In this document: positions 1 to 11,185 of the stretch, one piece after another
Layout: the number at the start of each line of letters is the position of its first letter
Numbering within the stretch: the first letter of the stretch is position 1
Assembly: GCF_022846655.1 (NCBI RefSeq)
Contig: NZ_AP025667.1
Coordinates: forward strand, 2,145,001-2,209,000
Direction: 5' to 3'
Origin: Streptomyces seoulensis
Lineage (GTDB): Bacteria; Actinomycetota; Actinomycetes; Streptomycetales; Streptomycetaceae
Length of the DNA stretch: 64,000 bases
The notes under the pieces: generated by a model
Database searches by the model: none
What the model saw: the letters and a program-made list of their open reading frames with translations, nothing else
What the model was told of the DNA's origin: nothing
Position numbers and translations under genes: made by a program

Positions 1-771
1 AACTTCGACGGGGTGGAGCACAAGGGCGCCTACACCGGTGGACGGTGGAAGGTGCTGATGATCGGCACCGACGAGCGCTATCTCCTCACCGAGGATGGCA
101 AGTTCTTCTCCACCGGCAACCATCCGGTCGAGATGCTGCTCCCGCTGCACCACATGATGGAGGCGGGCTTCGACGTCGATGTGGCCACCCTCAGCGGCAA
201 CCCCGTGAAGCTCGAACTGTGGGCCATGCCGGAGGAGGACAAGGCCGTCATGGAGACCTACGAGGCGGTCAGACCCAAGCTGAAGGAGCCGCTGAAGCTG
301 TCCGAGGTCGTCGCGGACAAGCTCGGCCCGGAGTCCGACTACATCGCCGTCTTCATCCCCGGCGGACACGGAGCGGTGATCGGTCTCGCGGAGAGCGAGG
401 ACGTGACGAAGACCCTGGACTGGGCGCTGGCCAACGACAAGTACGTGATCACCCTGTGCCACGGCCCCGCGGCCCTGCTCGCCGCCGCCCAGGGCAAGGA
501 CAGGTCCCCCTTCGACGGCTACTCCCTCTGCGTCTTCCCCGACGCCCTCGACACCGGCGCCAACCTGGAGATGGGCTACCTCCCCGGCCGGCTGCGCTGG
601 CTCGTCGCCGACCTGCTGGAGCGGCAGGGCGTCACCGTCCTCAACTCCGACATCACCGGCCAGACCCACCAGGACCGAAAACTCCTCACCGGGGACAGCC
701 CGCTCGCGTCCAACGCCCTGGGTCTGATGTCCGCGGAGGCGCTGGTGGAGGCGGTGAAGGGGGAGGGCTGA
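1..771 (+). CDS. hchA: Hsp31-type chaperone / glyoxalase III, 5' end outside window
   Basis: DJ-1/PfpI superfamily protein that in its best known members acts as a holding chaperone and as a cofactor-independent glyoxalase III turning methylglyoxal into lactate in the cytoplasm. The reading frame is open from base 1. The nucleophile elbow TLCHGPAA (Cys codon at 457-459, followed by His) is present, as are the metal-site-type segment [10 protein letters not shown] and the ending [11 protein letters not shown], all typical of Hsp31. E. coli Hsp31 is 283 residues; 256 codons are seen here, so roughly 30 N-terminal residues lie upstream. An internal GTG at 13 exists but alignment with the family puts it inside the protein. 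Confidence 0.9.
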   Translation, partial: NFDGVEHKGAYTGGRWKVLMIGTDERYLLTEDGKFFSTGNHPVEMLLPLHHMMEAGFDVDVATLSGNPVKLELWAMPEEDKAVMETYEAVRPKLKEPLKLSEVVADKLGPESDYIAVFIPGGHGAVIGLAESEDVTKTLDWALANDKYVITLCHGPAALLAAAQGKDRSPFDGYSLCVFPDALDTGANLEMGYLPGRLRWLVADLLERQGVTVLNSDITGQTHQDRKLLTGDSPLASNALGLMSAEALVEAVKGEG

Positions 772-829
772 GCGGGTCGCCGGGTCGGGGAGGGCTGAGG
801 GGGGCGCCGGGTGATCACAGGTGCTCGAA

Positions 830-849
830 GAACCTGGTCCACCAGGTTC
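830..849. promoter_or_regulatory. Perfect palindrome in the hchA/hydrolase gap
   Basis: The 9-base arms GAACCTGGT and ACCAGGTTC are separated by two bases, too close for a stable hairpin, so a protein-binding site is more likely than a terminator. It lies between two convergent genes, 26 bp past the hydrolase stop, and shares its outer GAACC...GGTTC bases with the palindrome at 2077-2095 on the other side of the hydrolase. Function is inferred only. Confidence 0.4.
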
Positions 850-874
850 CGCCGACGGTGGCCACGGCGGCGCT

Positions 875-2056
875 CTACGGCTGATGCCGATCAGCGGCCA
901 GCACCGCCGCTAGGCCTTCTCGCAGGTCCTTGACGAAGAACTCGGGAACCTCCAGCGACGGGAAGTGACCCCCGATCTCGGGCGACCTCCATCGGACGAT
1001 CTTCCGGTACCGCTCCTGCGCCCAGGGGCGCGGGCACTTCTCGATGTCGCGGGGATACATGGTTATCGCTGCCGGGACGTCGACCCGGAGTTCGGGGTCC
1101 AGCGAGTTGTGGCTCTCGTAGTAGATACGGGCCGCCGACGCACCGGTCCGCGTCAGCCAGTAGAGGGTGACGTTGTCGAGAACGCGGTCCCTGGAGATCC
1201 TCTCGAACGGGCTGTCCTCGGTGTCCGACCACTCGGCGAACTTGTCGAGGATCCAGGCGAGAAGCCCGACCGGTGAGTCGACGAGCGAGTAGCCGATCGT
1301 CTGGGGCCGGGTCGCCTGCTGCTTCGCGTACGCCGCGCGGTGGTGCCAGAAATCGTGGGTCTCCTCGGTCCACCTGCGTTCCATCGCCGTCAGCCCCTCC
1401 GTCGTCAGTCCCGGCGGCGCCTGCGCGAACGTCGTGTGGATGCCGATTACGTGCTCCGGGAACCGGCCGCCGAGAACCGTGGTGATATTGCCTCCCCAGT
1501 CGCCGCCTTGGGCCGCGAACCTGCTGTAACCGAGCCTTCCCATCAGTTCCACCCAGGCGGCCGCGATCTTCTCGGTTCCCCACCCGGTGGTGGCCGGCTT
1601 GTCGCTGTGCCCGAACCCTGGCAGCGACGGGACCACGACGTGGAATGCCGGCGCTTCCGCGTCTTCCGGATCTGCCAGCTCGTCCACCACGTCGATGAAC
1701 TCGGCGATGCTGCCCGGCCAGCCGTGCGTCAGGATCAGCGGAGTGGCGTCCGCGCGCGTGGACCGGCGGTGCAGGAAGTGGATTCCCAGGCCATCGACGG
1801 TCGTGCGGAACTGGCCGATCCGGTTGAGGCGCTCTTCGAACGACCGCCAGTCGTAACCGGTGCGCCAGTAGTCCACGACATCGACGAGGTCGGAGAGAGG
1901 GACACCCTGTTCCCACCGGCGCGGGTCGGGCGCGGCGCTACGGACCGTCTCGGCCTCCGGCAGTCGCGCCGACACCAGTCGCGCGCGCAGATCATCGAGA
2001 TCGGCGTCGCTCGCGTGGGCTTCAAATGCTTGCACATCGGCGGTGAGGTGGGGCAT
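875..2056 (-). CDS. Epoxide hydrolase (EHN-type alpha/beta hydrolase)
   Basis: Predicted to open epoxides to diols with a covalent alkyl-enzyme intermediate. The N-terminal EHN region (about residues 5-110) resembles that of microsomal/juvenile-hormone epoxide hydrolases. The oxyanion motif HGWPGS is at 111-116, the nucleophilic Asp186 sits in GGDWGG, and the catalytic His is in the C-terminal GGHFPSLE. The length of 393 residues is normal for bacterial members. ATG at 2056 follows an AGGAGG ribosome site about 5 nt away. It is divergent from a CGNR regulator with an 82-bp shared promoter region, which suggests local control. The natural substrate cannot be read from the sequence. Confidence 0.9.
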   Translation of the reverse strand: MPHLTADVQAFEAHASDADLDDLRARLVSARLPEAETVRSAAPDPRRWEQGVPLSDLVDVVDYWRTGYDWRSFEERLNRIGQFRTTVDGLGIHFLHRRSTRADATPLILTHGWPGSIAEFIDVVDELADPEDAEAPAFHVVVPSLPGFGHSDKPATTGWGTEKIAAAWVELMGRLGYSRFAAQGGDWGGNITTVLGGRFPEHVIGIHTTFAQAPPGLTTEGLTAMERRWTEETHDFWHHRAAYAKQQATRPQTIGYSLVDSPVGLLAWILDKFAEWSDTEDSPFERISRDRVLDNVTLYWLTRTGASAARIYYESHNSLDPELRVDVPAAITMYPRDIEKCPRPWAQERYRKIVRWRSPEIGGHFPSLEVPEFFVKDLREGLAAVLAADRHQP

Positions 2057-2076
2057 GGAGCCTCCTGTCCATTGAC

Positions 2077-2095
2077 GAACCGGCTTAGCCGGTTC
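2077..2095. promoter_or_regulatory. Palindromic operator candidate in the divergent promoter region
   Basis: Perfect 8-base arms GAACCGGC / GCCGGTTC flank a TTA centre. A possible leftward promoter (TTGACC at 2104-2109 and TAAGCC at 2082-2087, both read on the minus strand, 16-nt spacer) would place this site over the -10 element of the hydrolase gene, the expected place for a repressor. The adjacent CGNR protein is the obvious candidate ligand, but that is inference. Confidence 0.5.
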
Positions 2096-2138
2096 TAGCA
2101 GCCGGTCAAGCCGAGCCGCAACCCCCTAAGGTGGTTCC

Positions 2139-2714
2139 ATGCATGCTCGGTTCCCTGACTTCCGCCTCGGCAAGGTGCTGGCCACCAGCTTCACGGGGAC
2201 TCTGTCGGAGCGTCATGGCGACGCCGTGGAGCGCATTCCCACGCCGCGGCGACTCGTCGACTGGCTGGAGGTGAGTGGCCTCGCCGTGGCCTCCTGCACC
2301 CCTGCCCAGCTCGACCTCGCCCGGGAGCTGAGGGAGTCGATCCACGCCGCCGCGACGGCGGCCGCGACGGGGGACGCTCTCCCCGCGTCCGCCGTCCAGG
2401 TCATCAATCACCGCAGTGCTCAAGGGCGGGCCGCGGCGATCCTGACGCCCGAGGGCGAGCGGCGATGGCAGCTCGGCTCGGCTTCCTCCGTGGAGGACGC
2501 CCTCGGTGTGATCGCCGCCGACGCGGTCAGTGTCATCGCGGGTGAACGAGACGGAAGGCTGGCCCTGTGCGCGTCACCTACCTGTCGAGCCGCCTTCTTC
2601 GACACTAGTCAGAGCCGCACCCGCCGCTGGTGTGACATGAACACGTGCGGGAATCGCCAGAAGAAGGCGCGCTTCAACGCCGGCCAGCGCAAGAACTCCG
2701 CTGTGGCGGAGTGA
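2139..2714 (+). CDS. ABATE/CGNR zinc-finger putative transcription regulator
   Basis: 191-residue protein with an N-terminal ABATE-like helical region and a C-terminal CGNR zinc finger, Cys144-x4-Cys149-x15-Cys165-x4-Cys170-GNR, followed by a basic tail. Members are thought to bind DNA and often sit beside a metabolic gene they control, here the divergent epoxide hydrolase. No ribosome site precedes the ATG. A TAAGGT hexamer ending 6 nt upstream (2127-2132) suggests a leaderless transcript. A second protein with the same finger spacing is encoded at 43254-43814. Confidence 0.8.
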   Translation: MHARFPDFRLGKVLATSFTGTLSERHGDAVERIPTPRRLVDWLEVSGLAVASCTPAQLDLARELRESIHAAATAAATGDALPASAVQVINHRSAQGRAAAILTPEGERRWQLGSASSVEDALGVIAADAVSVIAGERDGRLALCASPTCRAAFFDTSQSRTRRWCDMNTCGNRQKKARFNAGQRKNSAVAE

Positions 2715-2746
2715 TCTACTCCGCAGGCGGCATGCGGAGTAGATCA
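2712..2746. terminator. Intrinsic terminator-like hairpin after the CGNR gene
   Basis: Perfect 13-bp inverted repeat (TGATCTACTCCGC / GCGGAGTAGATCA) with a 9-nt loop. The left arm begins in the stop codon of the CGNR gene. There is no U-tract, as is usual in Streptomyces. It insulates the regulator from argC downstream. Confidence 0.75.
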
Positions 2747-2905
2747 ACGGACCGCCGGCCTCGCCGGTCATCGGAATTGCCCCGAGTGCTCGGGGTCCTC
2801 GAAGTGGACCCCGCGGCAGTCCCGCGGATCGCGCTTGATGGCCCACCTGCCCCGAACCAGCTCTGTCGCTCAGTCGTGGTCCCGGTTCCCACCCTCGCAC
2901 AACTG

Positions 2906-5130
<2,225 letters not shown>

Positions 5131-5134
<4 letters not shown>

Positions 5135-6045
5135 GCACGCCCACGCGGAAGCACACCGCGCTGCCCAAGGCACAGACCCTCGTCGAGGCGCTGCCCTGGC
5201 TCACCCGCCACCACGGCCGCACCGTCGTCATCAAGTTCGGTGGCAACGCCATGGTCGACGAGGGGCTGAAGGCGGCCTTCGCCCAGGACGTCGTCTTCCT
5301 GCGCCACGCCGGCCTCCGGCCCGTCGTGGTGCACGGCGGCGGCCCCCAGATCAGCGCCGCCCTCGACCGGCACGGCATCGTCAGCGAGTTCAAGGCGGGC
5401 CTGCGCGTCACCACCGAGGACGCCATGGACGTCGTACGGATGGTGCTCGCCGGCCAGGTGCAGCGCGAGCTGGTCGGCCTGCTCAACCAGCACGGGCCGC
5501 TCGCCGTCGGCCTCACCGGCGAGGACGCCCACACCATCACCGCCACCCGGCACCGGCCGAGGGTCGACGGCGAACTCGTCGACATCGGACGCGTCGGCGA
5601 GATCACCCGGATCGACACCGGCGCCATCGAGACCCTGCTCGCCGACGGCCGCATCCCGGTCGTCTCCTCGATCGCCCGCTCCCAGGACGACGGACATGTC
5701 TACAACGTCAATGCTGATACGGCGGCTGCGGCACTCGCTGCTGCGCTGGGCGCCGAAACCCTCATGGTCCTCACCGACGTCGAGGGCCTCTACGAGGACT
5801 GGCCGAACTCCGACGAGGTGATCAGCCGCCTCACCGCGACCCAGTTGGAGAAACTGCTGCCCGAACTGTCCTCGGGCATGGTGCCCAAGATGGAGGGCTG
5901 CCTGCACGCGGTGCGCAACGGCGTGCGCACCGCCCGCGTCATCGACGGCCGGGTCCAGCACTCGATCCTGCTGGAGATCTTCACCGACGAGGGCATCGGC
6001 ACCATGGTCGTGCCCGACGAGCCGGACACCCCGGGGGAGTCATGA
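5131..6045 (+). CDS. argB: Acetylglutamate kinase
   Basis: Phosphorylates N-acetylglutamate, usually the arginine-inhibited step of the acetyl-cycle route. It is an amino acid kinase fold protein with the N-terminal VIKFGGNAM phosphate loop, VVHGGGPQI for substrate binding, and the C-terminal [10 protein letters not shown] and LTDVEGLY nucleotide motifs. It has 304 residues. The ATG overlaps the argJ stop (ATGA), so the three-times-longer open frame in this phase is not the gene. The N-terminal extension before the kinase core, present here, is associated with arginine-sensitive hexameric enzymes. Confidence 0.97.
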
Positions 6046-7238
6046 GCAACGAGGAACTGACCGCGCGCTGGCAGGGCGCGCTCATGGACAACTACGGCAC
6101 CCCGCGCCTCCCCCTCGTACGGGGCGAGGGCGCCGCCCTGTGGGACGCCGACGGCAACCGCTACCTCGACTTCGTCGGCGGTATCGCGGTCAACGCCCTC
6201 GGGCACGCCCACCCGGCCGTCGTCCGCGCGGTGAGCGAGCAGATCGGCACCCTCGGCCATGTCTCCAACCTGTTCGTCGCCGAGCCGCCCGTCGCCCTCG
6301 CCGAGCGCCTGCTGCGGCTGTTCGGCCGGGACGGCAAGGTGTTCTTCTGCAACTCCGGCGCCGAGGCCAACGAGGGCGCGCTGAAGATCGGCCGGCTGAC
6401 CGGGCGCACCCACATGGTGGCGACCGACGGAGGCTTCCACGGCCGCACCATGGGCGCCCTCGCGCTCACCGGCCAGCCCGCCAAGCAGGAGCCGTTCCGG
6501 CCGCTGCCCGGCGACGTCACGCACGTCCCCTACGGCGATCCGCAGGCGCTCGCCGCAGCCGTCACCCCGGACACCGCCATGGTGATCATCGAGCCCATCC
6601 AGGGCGAGAACGGGGTCGTGGTGCCCCCGCCCGGCTACCTCAAGGCCGCCCGCGCCATCACCGCTGCGACGGGCGCGCTGCTGGTGCTGGACGAGGTGCA
6701 GACCGGCGTCGGCCGCACCGGGGACTGGTTCGCCTACCAGGCCCACGAGGGCGTACTGCCCGACGTCGTCACCCTCGCCAAGGGGCTCGGCGGCGGGCTG
6801 CCGCTCGGCGCCACCATCGCCTTCGGCCGCGCCGCCGACCTGCTCCGGCCCGGCCAGCACGGCACCACCTTCGGCGGCAACCCGGTCGTCTGCGCCGCCG
6901 GGCTCGCCGTCCTCGACACCATCGTCGGCGAGGACCTGCTCGCCAACACCAAGCGGCAGGGCGAGGCGTTGCGCGCCGGGATCGAGGCGCTGGACCACGC
7001 GCTGGTCGACCATGTCCGGGGCGCGGGGCTGCTGCTCGGTATCGTGCTCACCGGGCCGCACGCCGCGCAGGCGCAGGCGGCGGCCCAGGAGGCCGGGTTC
7101 CTGGTGAACGCGCCTGCCCCCGACGTCGTACGGCTCATGCCCCCGCTGAACCTCCGCGACGACGAGGTGGACGCCTTCCTCCAGGCGCTCCCCGGCATCC
7201 TCGACGCCAGCGATGAGGACGGACGACCCCGAGAATGA
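6042..7238 (+). CDS. argD: Acetylornithine aminotransferase
   Basis: PLP-dependent class III aminotransferase forming N-acetylornithine from the semialdehyde with glutamate as donor. Key parts are [12 protein letters not shown], the cofactor-contacting [12 protein letters not shown], and the Schiff-base lysine in TLAKGLGGG (about residue 247). The 398 residues match the family. It overlaps argB by ATGA. It may also serve as succinyldiaminopimelate aminotransferase in lysine synthesis, as known for E. coli ArgD. Confidence 0.96.
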   Translation: MSNEELTARWQGALMDNYGTPRLPLVRGEGAALWDADGNRYLDFVGGIAVNALGHAHPAVVRAVSEQIGTLGHVSNLFVAEPPVALAERLLRLFGRDGKVFFCNSGAEANEGALKIGRLTGRTHMVATDGGFHGRTMGALALTGQPAKQEPFRPLPGDVTHVPYGDPQALAAAVTPDTAMVIIEPIQGENGVVVPPPGYLKAARAITAATGALLVLDEVQTGVGRTGDWFAYQAHEGVLPDVVTLAKGLGGGLPLGATIAFGRAADLLRPGQHGTTFGGNPVVCAAGLAVLDTIVGEDLLANTKRQGEALRAGIEALDHALVDHVRGAGLLLGIVLTGPHAAQAQAAAQEAGFLVNAPAPDVVRLMPPLNLRDDEVDAFLQALPGILDASDEDGRPRE

Positions 7239-7248
7239 GACGACGACG

Positions 7249-7794
7249 ATGAGTCAGGCGCAGGACCACGATTCCGCGGCGGGTGCCGGGCCCGCGGTGC
7301 CGCAGACCCGCACGGCCCGCCACCGCCGGATCGTGGACATCCTCAACCGGCAGCCGGTGCGCTCGCAGAGCCAGCTCGCCAAGCTGCTCGCCGACGACGG
7401 GCTGAGCGTCACCCAGGCGACGCTCTCCCGCGACCTGGACGAGCTGAACGCGGTCAAGATCCGCAACACCGACGGCGACCTGATCTACGCGGTGCCCAGC
7501 GAGGGCGGCTTCCGTACCCCGCGCGCACCGCTGGGCGGCTCCGCCAAGGAGGAGCGGATGCGGCGGCTGTCCCAGGAGCTGCTGATCTCCGCCGAGGCGT
7601 CCGCCAACCTCGTCGTGCTGCGCACCCCGCCCGGCGCCGCGCAGTTCCTCGCCTCGGCCATCGACCAGGCCGAACTGCACGACATCCTCGGCACCATCGC
7701 CGGCGACGACACCCTGATGCTCATTAGCCGCGACCCCACCGGCGGCCAGGCCCTCGCCGACCATCTGCTGCGGCTGGCCCAGAACGCGCCGTGA
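7249..7794 (+). CDS. argR: Arginine repressor
   Basis: Winged-helix DNA-binding N-terminus (about residues 20-80, with [11 protein letters not shown]) and a C-terminal hexamerisation/arginine-binding domain ([11 protein letters not shown]). It represses arg genes by binding ARG boxes such as those before argC and argG. The ATG at 7249 is preferred because it yields the 181-residue protein expected from homologues; an in-frame ATG at 7213 would overlap argD and has no ribosome site. It is last gene of the arg operon, giving direct autoregulation. Confidence 0.95.
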   Translation: MSQAQDHDSAAGAGPAVPQTRTARHRRIVDILNRQPVRSQSQLAKLLADDGLSVTQATLSRDLDELNAVKIRNTDGDLIYAVPSEGGFRTPRAPLGGSAKEERMRRLSQELLISAEASANLVVLRTPPGAAQFLASAIDQAELHDILGTIAGDDTLMLISRDPTGGQALADHLLRLAQNAP

Positions 7795-8136
7795 GGCATC
7801 GGTGCGGGGCATCCGACTCCCGCGTCCCGTCGGGCCCGCGCGGTGACCGGGGCGGCGCCCGACGCACCCCGTGAGGCGGGGGGAGGCGTCGCTCGTGCCC
7901 ACCGCACCCCGCGGGCCGGCCACCAGGCGAGGTCCCGTCGGCCGAGCCGGATGAGCGCCCTCGGTCCGCCGTTCTGGCCGGCGCCGTGCAGGTCGTGGCC
8001 CGGTGGCCCGGCCAGGGTGTCGTGGCTCGGGCCGGACGCCGTCGGCCCGGCGGGGATGCCGCTCCTCGCGCTTCCCCCCCCGGCCGTTGGCGTCCTCAGC
8101 CCAGCCGGGTCGCCCTCACCCCGGCCGGGGGCGCCC
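7795..8136. other. Convergent intergenic region with a short repeat
   Basis: This very GC-rich 342-bp gap lies between argR and the leftward apbE. No gene with convincing codon use is seen. It holds a copy of the last 21 bp of the apbE end (8094-8114), repeated at 8135-8155 with a 41-bp period. Confidence 0.5.
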
Positions 8137-8155
8137 TCAGCCCAGCCGGGTCGCC
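8094..8155. repeat. Short direct repeat at the apbE 3' end
   Basis: The 21-bp sequence at 8094-8114 recurs identically at 8135-8155, where it encodes the C-terminal ATRLG-stop of ApbE on the minus strand. A degenerate middle copy lies between. It looks like slippage duplication. Confidence 0.6.
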
Positions 8156-8940
8156 AGACCCCCTGTGCAGCGCACCTCGTCGCCCGCCGTGATCAGCAGC
8201 CCCTCCACGTCCGGGAGGGACTCCAGCCAGGCCAGGCCCGCGCGGGAGCCCATCGCGAAGGCGGCCGTGGCCCAGCAGTCGGCCCAGGTCAGGCGGGGGG
8301 TGACGACGGTGACCGCGACCAGGTCCGTCACCGCGGAGCGGCCGGTTCGGGGGTCCACGATGTGCGCGCCGCGCTCGGCCGTGCCCGAGGTGGCCACCGC
8401 CAGCTCGTCCGCACCGGCCGCAGAGACCACCGCCGCCAGCCCGCCCGGCCGGAGCGGGTCGGCCACGCCCACCCGCCAGGCCCGGTGCGGCTCGGGCGTC
8501 CCCAGCATCTGGACGTCACCGCCGCCGTTCACACTGACCCCGCACACACCGGCCACGGCGGCCAGCGAGCGCGCGGCCCGCTCGGCGGACCAGCCCTTGA
8601 CGATGCCGGTCGGGTCCAGCGTCCCCCGGTACCGGGTGCTGAACCAGCCGTCGCTGACCCGCTCCGCCTCGGCCGCCAGCTCCAGCACCTCGGCGACCTC
8701 GGGAGCGCACTGGTCCGGCGTCAGCTCCTCGCGCGCCAGCCGGGAGACCTCGCTGTCCTCGCGGTAGGTGCTGAACACGGCGTCCACCCGGTGCAGTCCC
8801 GCGACCGCGCTCTCCAGCGCCGCGCGCACCTCCTCGGGGTCGCCGCCGCGCACGTCGAAGGAGAAGACGGTCCCCATGACCTCCTCCGCGTGCCGCACCA
8901 CATGCGGTGTCCCAGCCCGCTCGGCCACCGTCTCAGCCAC
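8137..8940 (-). CDS. apbE: FAD:protein FMN transferase (ApbE family)
   Basis: Attaches FMN covalently, from FAD, to Ser/Thr of target proteins outside the cytoplasmic membrane. Family motifs visible are MGTVFSFDV near residue 22, YREDSEVSRL, TGIVKGWSAERAA, NGGGDV, and SGTAERGAHIVDPRTG. At 267 residues it is a compact member without an obvious lipoprotein signal. The GTG start overlaps the stop of the upstream FMN_bind gene by 8 bases, so the two are translated together; that neighbour carries two predicted FMN acceptor motifs and is the likely substrate. Confidence 0.9.
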   Translation of the reverse strand: MAETVAERAGTPHVVRHAEEVMGTVFSFDVRGGDPEEVRAALESAVAGLHRVDAVFSTYREDSEVSRLAREELTPDQCAPEVAEVLELAAEAERVSDGWFSTRYRGTLDPTGIVKGWSAERAARSLAAVAGVCGVSVNGGGDVQMLGTPEPHRAWRVGVADPLRPGGLAAVVSAAGADELAVATSGTAERGAHIVDPRTGRSAVTDLVAVTVVTPRLTWADCWATAAFAMGSRAGLAWLESLPDVEGLLITAGDEVRCTGGLATRLG

Positions 8941-9697
8941 CGGCCTGGTCCAGCGCCGACTGGAGCGACTTCTTGTACCCGGTGCTCGTGTAGGTGGCCC
9001 CGGACACCGAGTCGATGTCCGCGTTCCCCGACGCGACGGCCGCCTGATTCAGCCGCGGTACGGCCAGTGCGGTCTTCTGGTCGCTCTCGCCGCCCTTGGG
9101 CGCCTGGACGGCCTCCGCCTTGGTGATCTTCTTCCCGCTGAGCGTGACCCGGACCTGGATCGGCCCGTACGGCGTCTGCTCGGCCTTCCCGGTGACGGTA
9201 CGGGCCTGCGCGGCCCCGGAACTCCCGCCCGCGGAGCCCTTCTTCACCTGGTCCAGCGCCGACTGGAGCGACTTCTTGTACCCGGTGCTGGTGTAGGTGG
9301 CGCCCGACACCGAGTCGATGTCCGCGCTCTGCGCCGCCAGCGCCGCCTGGTTGAGCCGGGGCACGGCGAGCGCCGTCTTCTCGTCGCTGGTCGGGCCCTT
9401 GGGCGCCTCGACGGCCTCCGCCTTGCTGATCTTCCCGCCGCTGACCGTCAGCCGGACCCGCACGGCACCGTACGGCGTCTGCGCCGCGTCCCCGGTCACC
9501 GTGCCGGCCTGGTCCGACGCCTGGGCACCGGCCTGTCCGCCCTGCGGCGACTCCTCGGCCGCGGCCGACGCCGGCGGGGCCGCCGCCGAGGCGGAGGCCG
9601 GATCGGAGGCGGGCTTCAGCGACAGCAGCAGCACGACACCGGACACGGTGGCCGCGGTGGCCAGCATCACGCGCCGAATGGGGTGGCTCTTCCTCAT
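8933..9697 (-). CDS. Membrane-anchored or exported protein with two tandem FMN_bind domains
   Basis: 254 residues from ATG 9697 (in-frame ATG 20 codons upstream lies inside the preceding gene). A single hydrophobic segment near residues 9-26 looks like a signal anchor, followed by an Ala/Ser-rich spacer. Two FMN_bind repeats follow, each ending in the flavinylation motif DSVSGATYTST, where the Thr/Ser after GA is the expected ApbE target; the motifs are 101 residues apart. Operon position between a flavocytochrome-like reductase and apbE suggests it carries electrons outside the membrane. Confidence 0.88.
   Translation of the reverse strand: MRKSHPIRRVMLATAATVSGVVLLLSLKPASDPASASAAAPPASAAAEESPQGGQAGAQASDQAGTVTGDAAQTPYGAVRVRLTVSGGKISKAEAVEAPKGPTSDEKTALAVPRLNQAALAAQSADIDSVSGATYTSTGYKKSLQSALDQVKKGSAGGSSGAAQARTVTGKAEQTPYGPIQVRVTLSGKKITKAEAVQAPKGGESDQKTALAVPRLNQAAVASGNADIDSVSGATYTSTGYKKSLQSALDQAGG
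8944..9326. repeat. Near-identical 80-bp copies within the FMN_bind gene
   Basis: Bases 8944-9023 and 9247-9326 are almost identical (a few mismatches over 80 bp, offset 303 bp = 101 codons). They encode the ends of the two FMN_bind domains. DNA-level identity higher than the rest of the repeats points to recent duplication or gene conversion. Confidence 0.85.
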
Positions 9698-9713
9698 GAC
9701 CTCTGAGCTCCGC

Positions 9714-11096
9714 TCACATCTCGAAAGACTCGTGATGGATACGCCGGGCGGGGACACCCGCGCCGCGCAGTGCCTCGTACACCGACTGCGCGAAGCCGGG
9801 CGGCCCGCACATGAAGACGTCGTGGCGGTCGATGTCGGGCATCTTGCGCCGGAGGTTCTCCGCCGAGATGTCCGGCCGCTCGCCGTCCGGGCTGTTCACC
9901 GCGTACATCAGCCGGGCGCCCCGCTCCTCGGCGATCGCGGCCAGCTCGTCCCACAGGGCCAGGTCCTGCGTGGTGTTGGCCCGGTACAGCAGCGTGATGT
10001 CACCGGAGGCGCCCGGCAGCGTCTCGAACAGTGCCCGCATCGGCGTGATGCCGACGCCGCCCGCCACGAGCAGCACCTTGCCCCGGCTGCGCCGCTGCGC
10101 GGTGAGCGCCCCGTACGGGCCCTCCGCCCACACCCCGGTCCCCGGCTCCAGCTCGCGCAGCCGGGCGCTGTGGTCGCCGATCGCCTTCACGGTGATCCGC
10201 AGCATGCCCGGCCGGGGCGCGGCCGACAGCGAGTACGGGTGCGAGCTGAACCGCATCCCCGGCGCCAGGAACCGCCAGCGGAAGAACTGGCCCGCCTCCG
10301 CGCCCATCCGGTGCAGCTTCCGCCCCGAGATCAGCACCGACACGATGCCCGGCGACTCCTCGATCACCGCCTCCACCCGCATCCGGTGCCGCAGGTTCAG
10401 CCGGACCGGCACGATGACCCGGTACCAGAGCACCAGCGCGGTGACCGCACCGTACAGCACGTACCAGAAGGTCTTGGCGGACGGCTCCACCGCGAAGTCG
10501 TTACCGGTGGTGATCTGGTGCCAGAAGGTCAGGAACACCGCGGCGTAGGTGAGCAGATGCACGTGGTACCAGGTGTCGTACGGCAGCCTGCGCCGCACGA
10601 CCCCGATGGACGAGAGGCCGATCACCACGAACAGGCCGGTGCCGATGGCCGCCTTGCCCATGTCGGGCAGTTGGTTCACCGAGTCGACGGTCTGCTGCAC
10701 GATGTCGCCGAGCGACTTGCCCGCCTGGAGGGCGTACCCCCACATGGTGAGGAAGACGTGCGCGACGACCAGGCTGAGCGTGTAGCGGCCGCTCATCGCG
10801 TGCCAACGGGCCACCCGGTCCGAGCCGACCCGCCGCTCCAGCGCCGGTACGCGCGCCATCTGGAGCACGACCAGCGCCATCAGGTACCCGGCCAGCAGAC
10901 CGGTGATCCGGCCCGCGTTCAGGACGCGGCCCGCGTTGTCGGCGATCGAGGGCGTGTTGTGCCACCAGAGCCACAGCACGGCCGCCGCGCCCGCCCACAC
11001 CGCGAGCAGCAGTGGGACGGCCGGCGAGCGGCGCGGGCGGATGCGGCGCATCGTCTGGCGGCGGGCGGCACGTCCGCCTGCGAGCGTGGTGGTCAC
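9714..11096 (-). CDS. Ferric reductase-like transmembrane flavocytochrome
   Basis: 460 residues from GTG 11096, chosen because GGAGGA lies 5 nt upstream; the longer open frame to 11714 has no support. The N-terminal half has about six membrane segments with paired histidines (for example in SLVVAHVFLTMWG and WYHVHLLTYAAVF) that would hold two b hemes. The C-terminal half is an oxidoreductase with HPYSL (FAD), LVAGGVGITP (nucleotide) and a terminal CGPPGF. It would move electrons from cytosolic NAD(P)H across the membrane, plausibly to the flavin protein encoded 16 nt downstream. Confidence 0.88.
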   Translation of the reverse strand: MTTTLAGGRAARRQTMRRIRPRRSPAVPLLLAVWAGAAAVLWLWWHNTPSIADNAGRVLNAGRITGLLAGYLMALVVLQMARVPALERRVGSDRVARWHAMSGRYTLSLVVAHVFLTMWGYALQAGKSLGDIVQQTVDSVNQLPDMGKAAIGTGLFVVIGLSSIGVVRRRLPYDTWYHVHLLTYAAVFLTFWHQITTGNDFAVEPSAKTFWYVLYGAVTALVLWYRVIVPVRLNLRHRMRVEAVIEESPGIVSVLISGRKLHRMGAEAGQFFRWRFLAPGMRFSSHPYSLSAAPRPGMLRITVKAIGDHSARLRELEPGTGVWAEGPYGALTAQRRSRGKVLLVAGGVGITPMRALFETLPGASGDITLLYRANTTQDLALWDELAAIAEERGARLMYAVNSPDGERPDISAENLRRKMPDIDRHDVFMCGPPGFAQSVYEALRGAGVPARRIHHESFEM

Positions 11097-11123
11097 GGTT
11101 CCTCCGGGGGGACTTGACCCTAG

Positions 11124-11148
11124 GCCCACACATACGTGCGGTGTGGGC
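11124..11148. promoter_or_regulatory. Inverted repeat upstream of the ferric reductase-like gene
   Basis: 8-base arms GCCCACAC / GTGTGGGC separated by 9 bases, in the gap between the reductase and the L,D-transpeptidase-like gene and close to a possible -10 (TAGGGT read on the minus strand at 11118-11123). It does not resemble the DmdR/IdeR iron box. It could be an operator or the terminator of the upstream gene. Confidence 0.35.
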
Positions 11149-11185
11149 GGAGTGTTCAGCGTCCCGGCGGGTGACCTGGCGGCTT

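Noticed and set aside
2768..2860. Minus-strand peptide fragment (GRWAIKRDPRDCRGVHFEDP) as a gene remnant
   Set aside because: Only about 33 codons between stops, and I could not assign it to a family with confidence.
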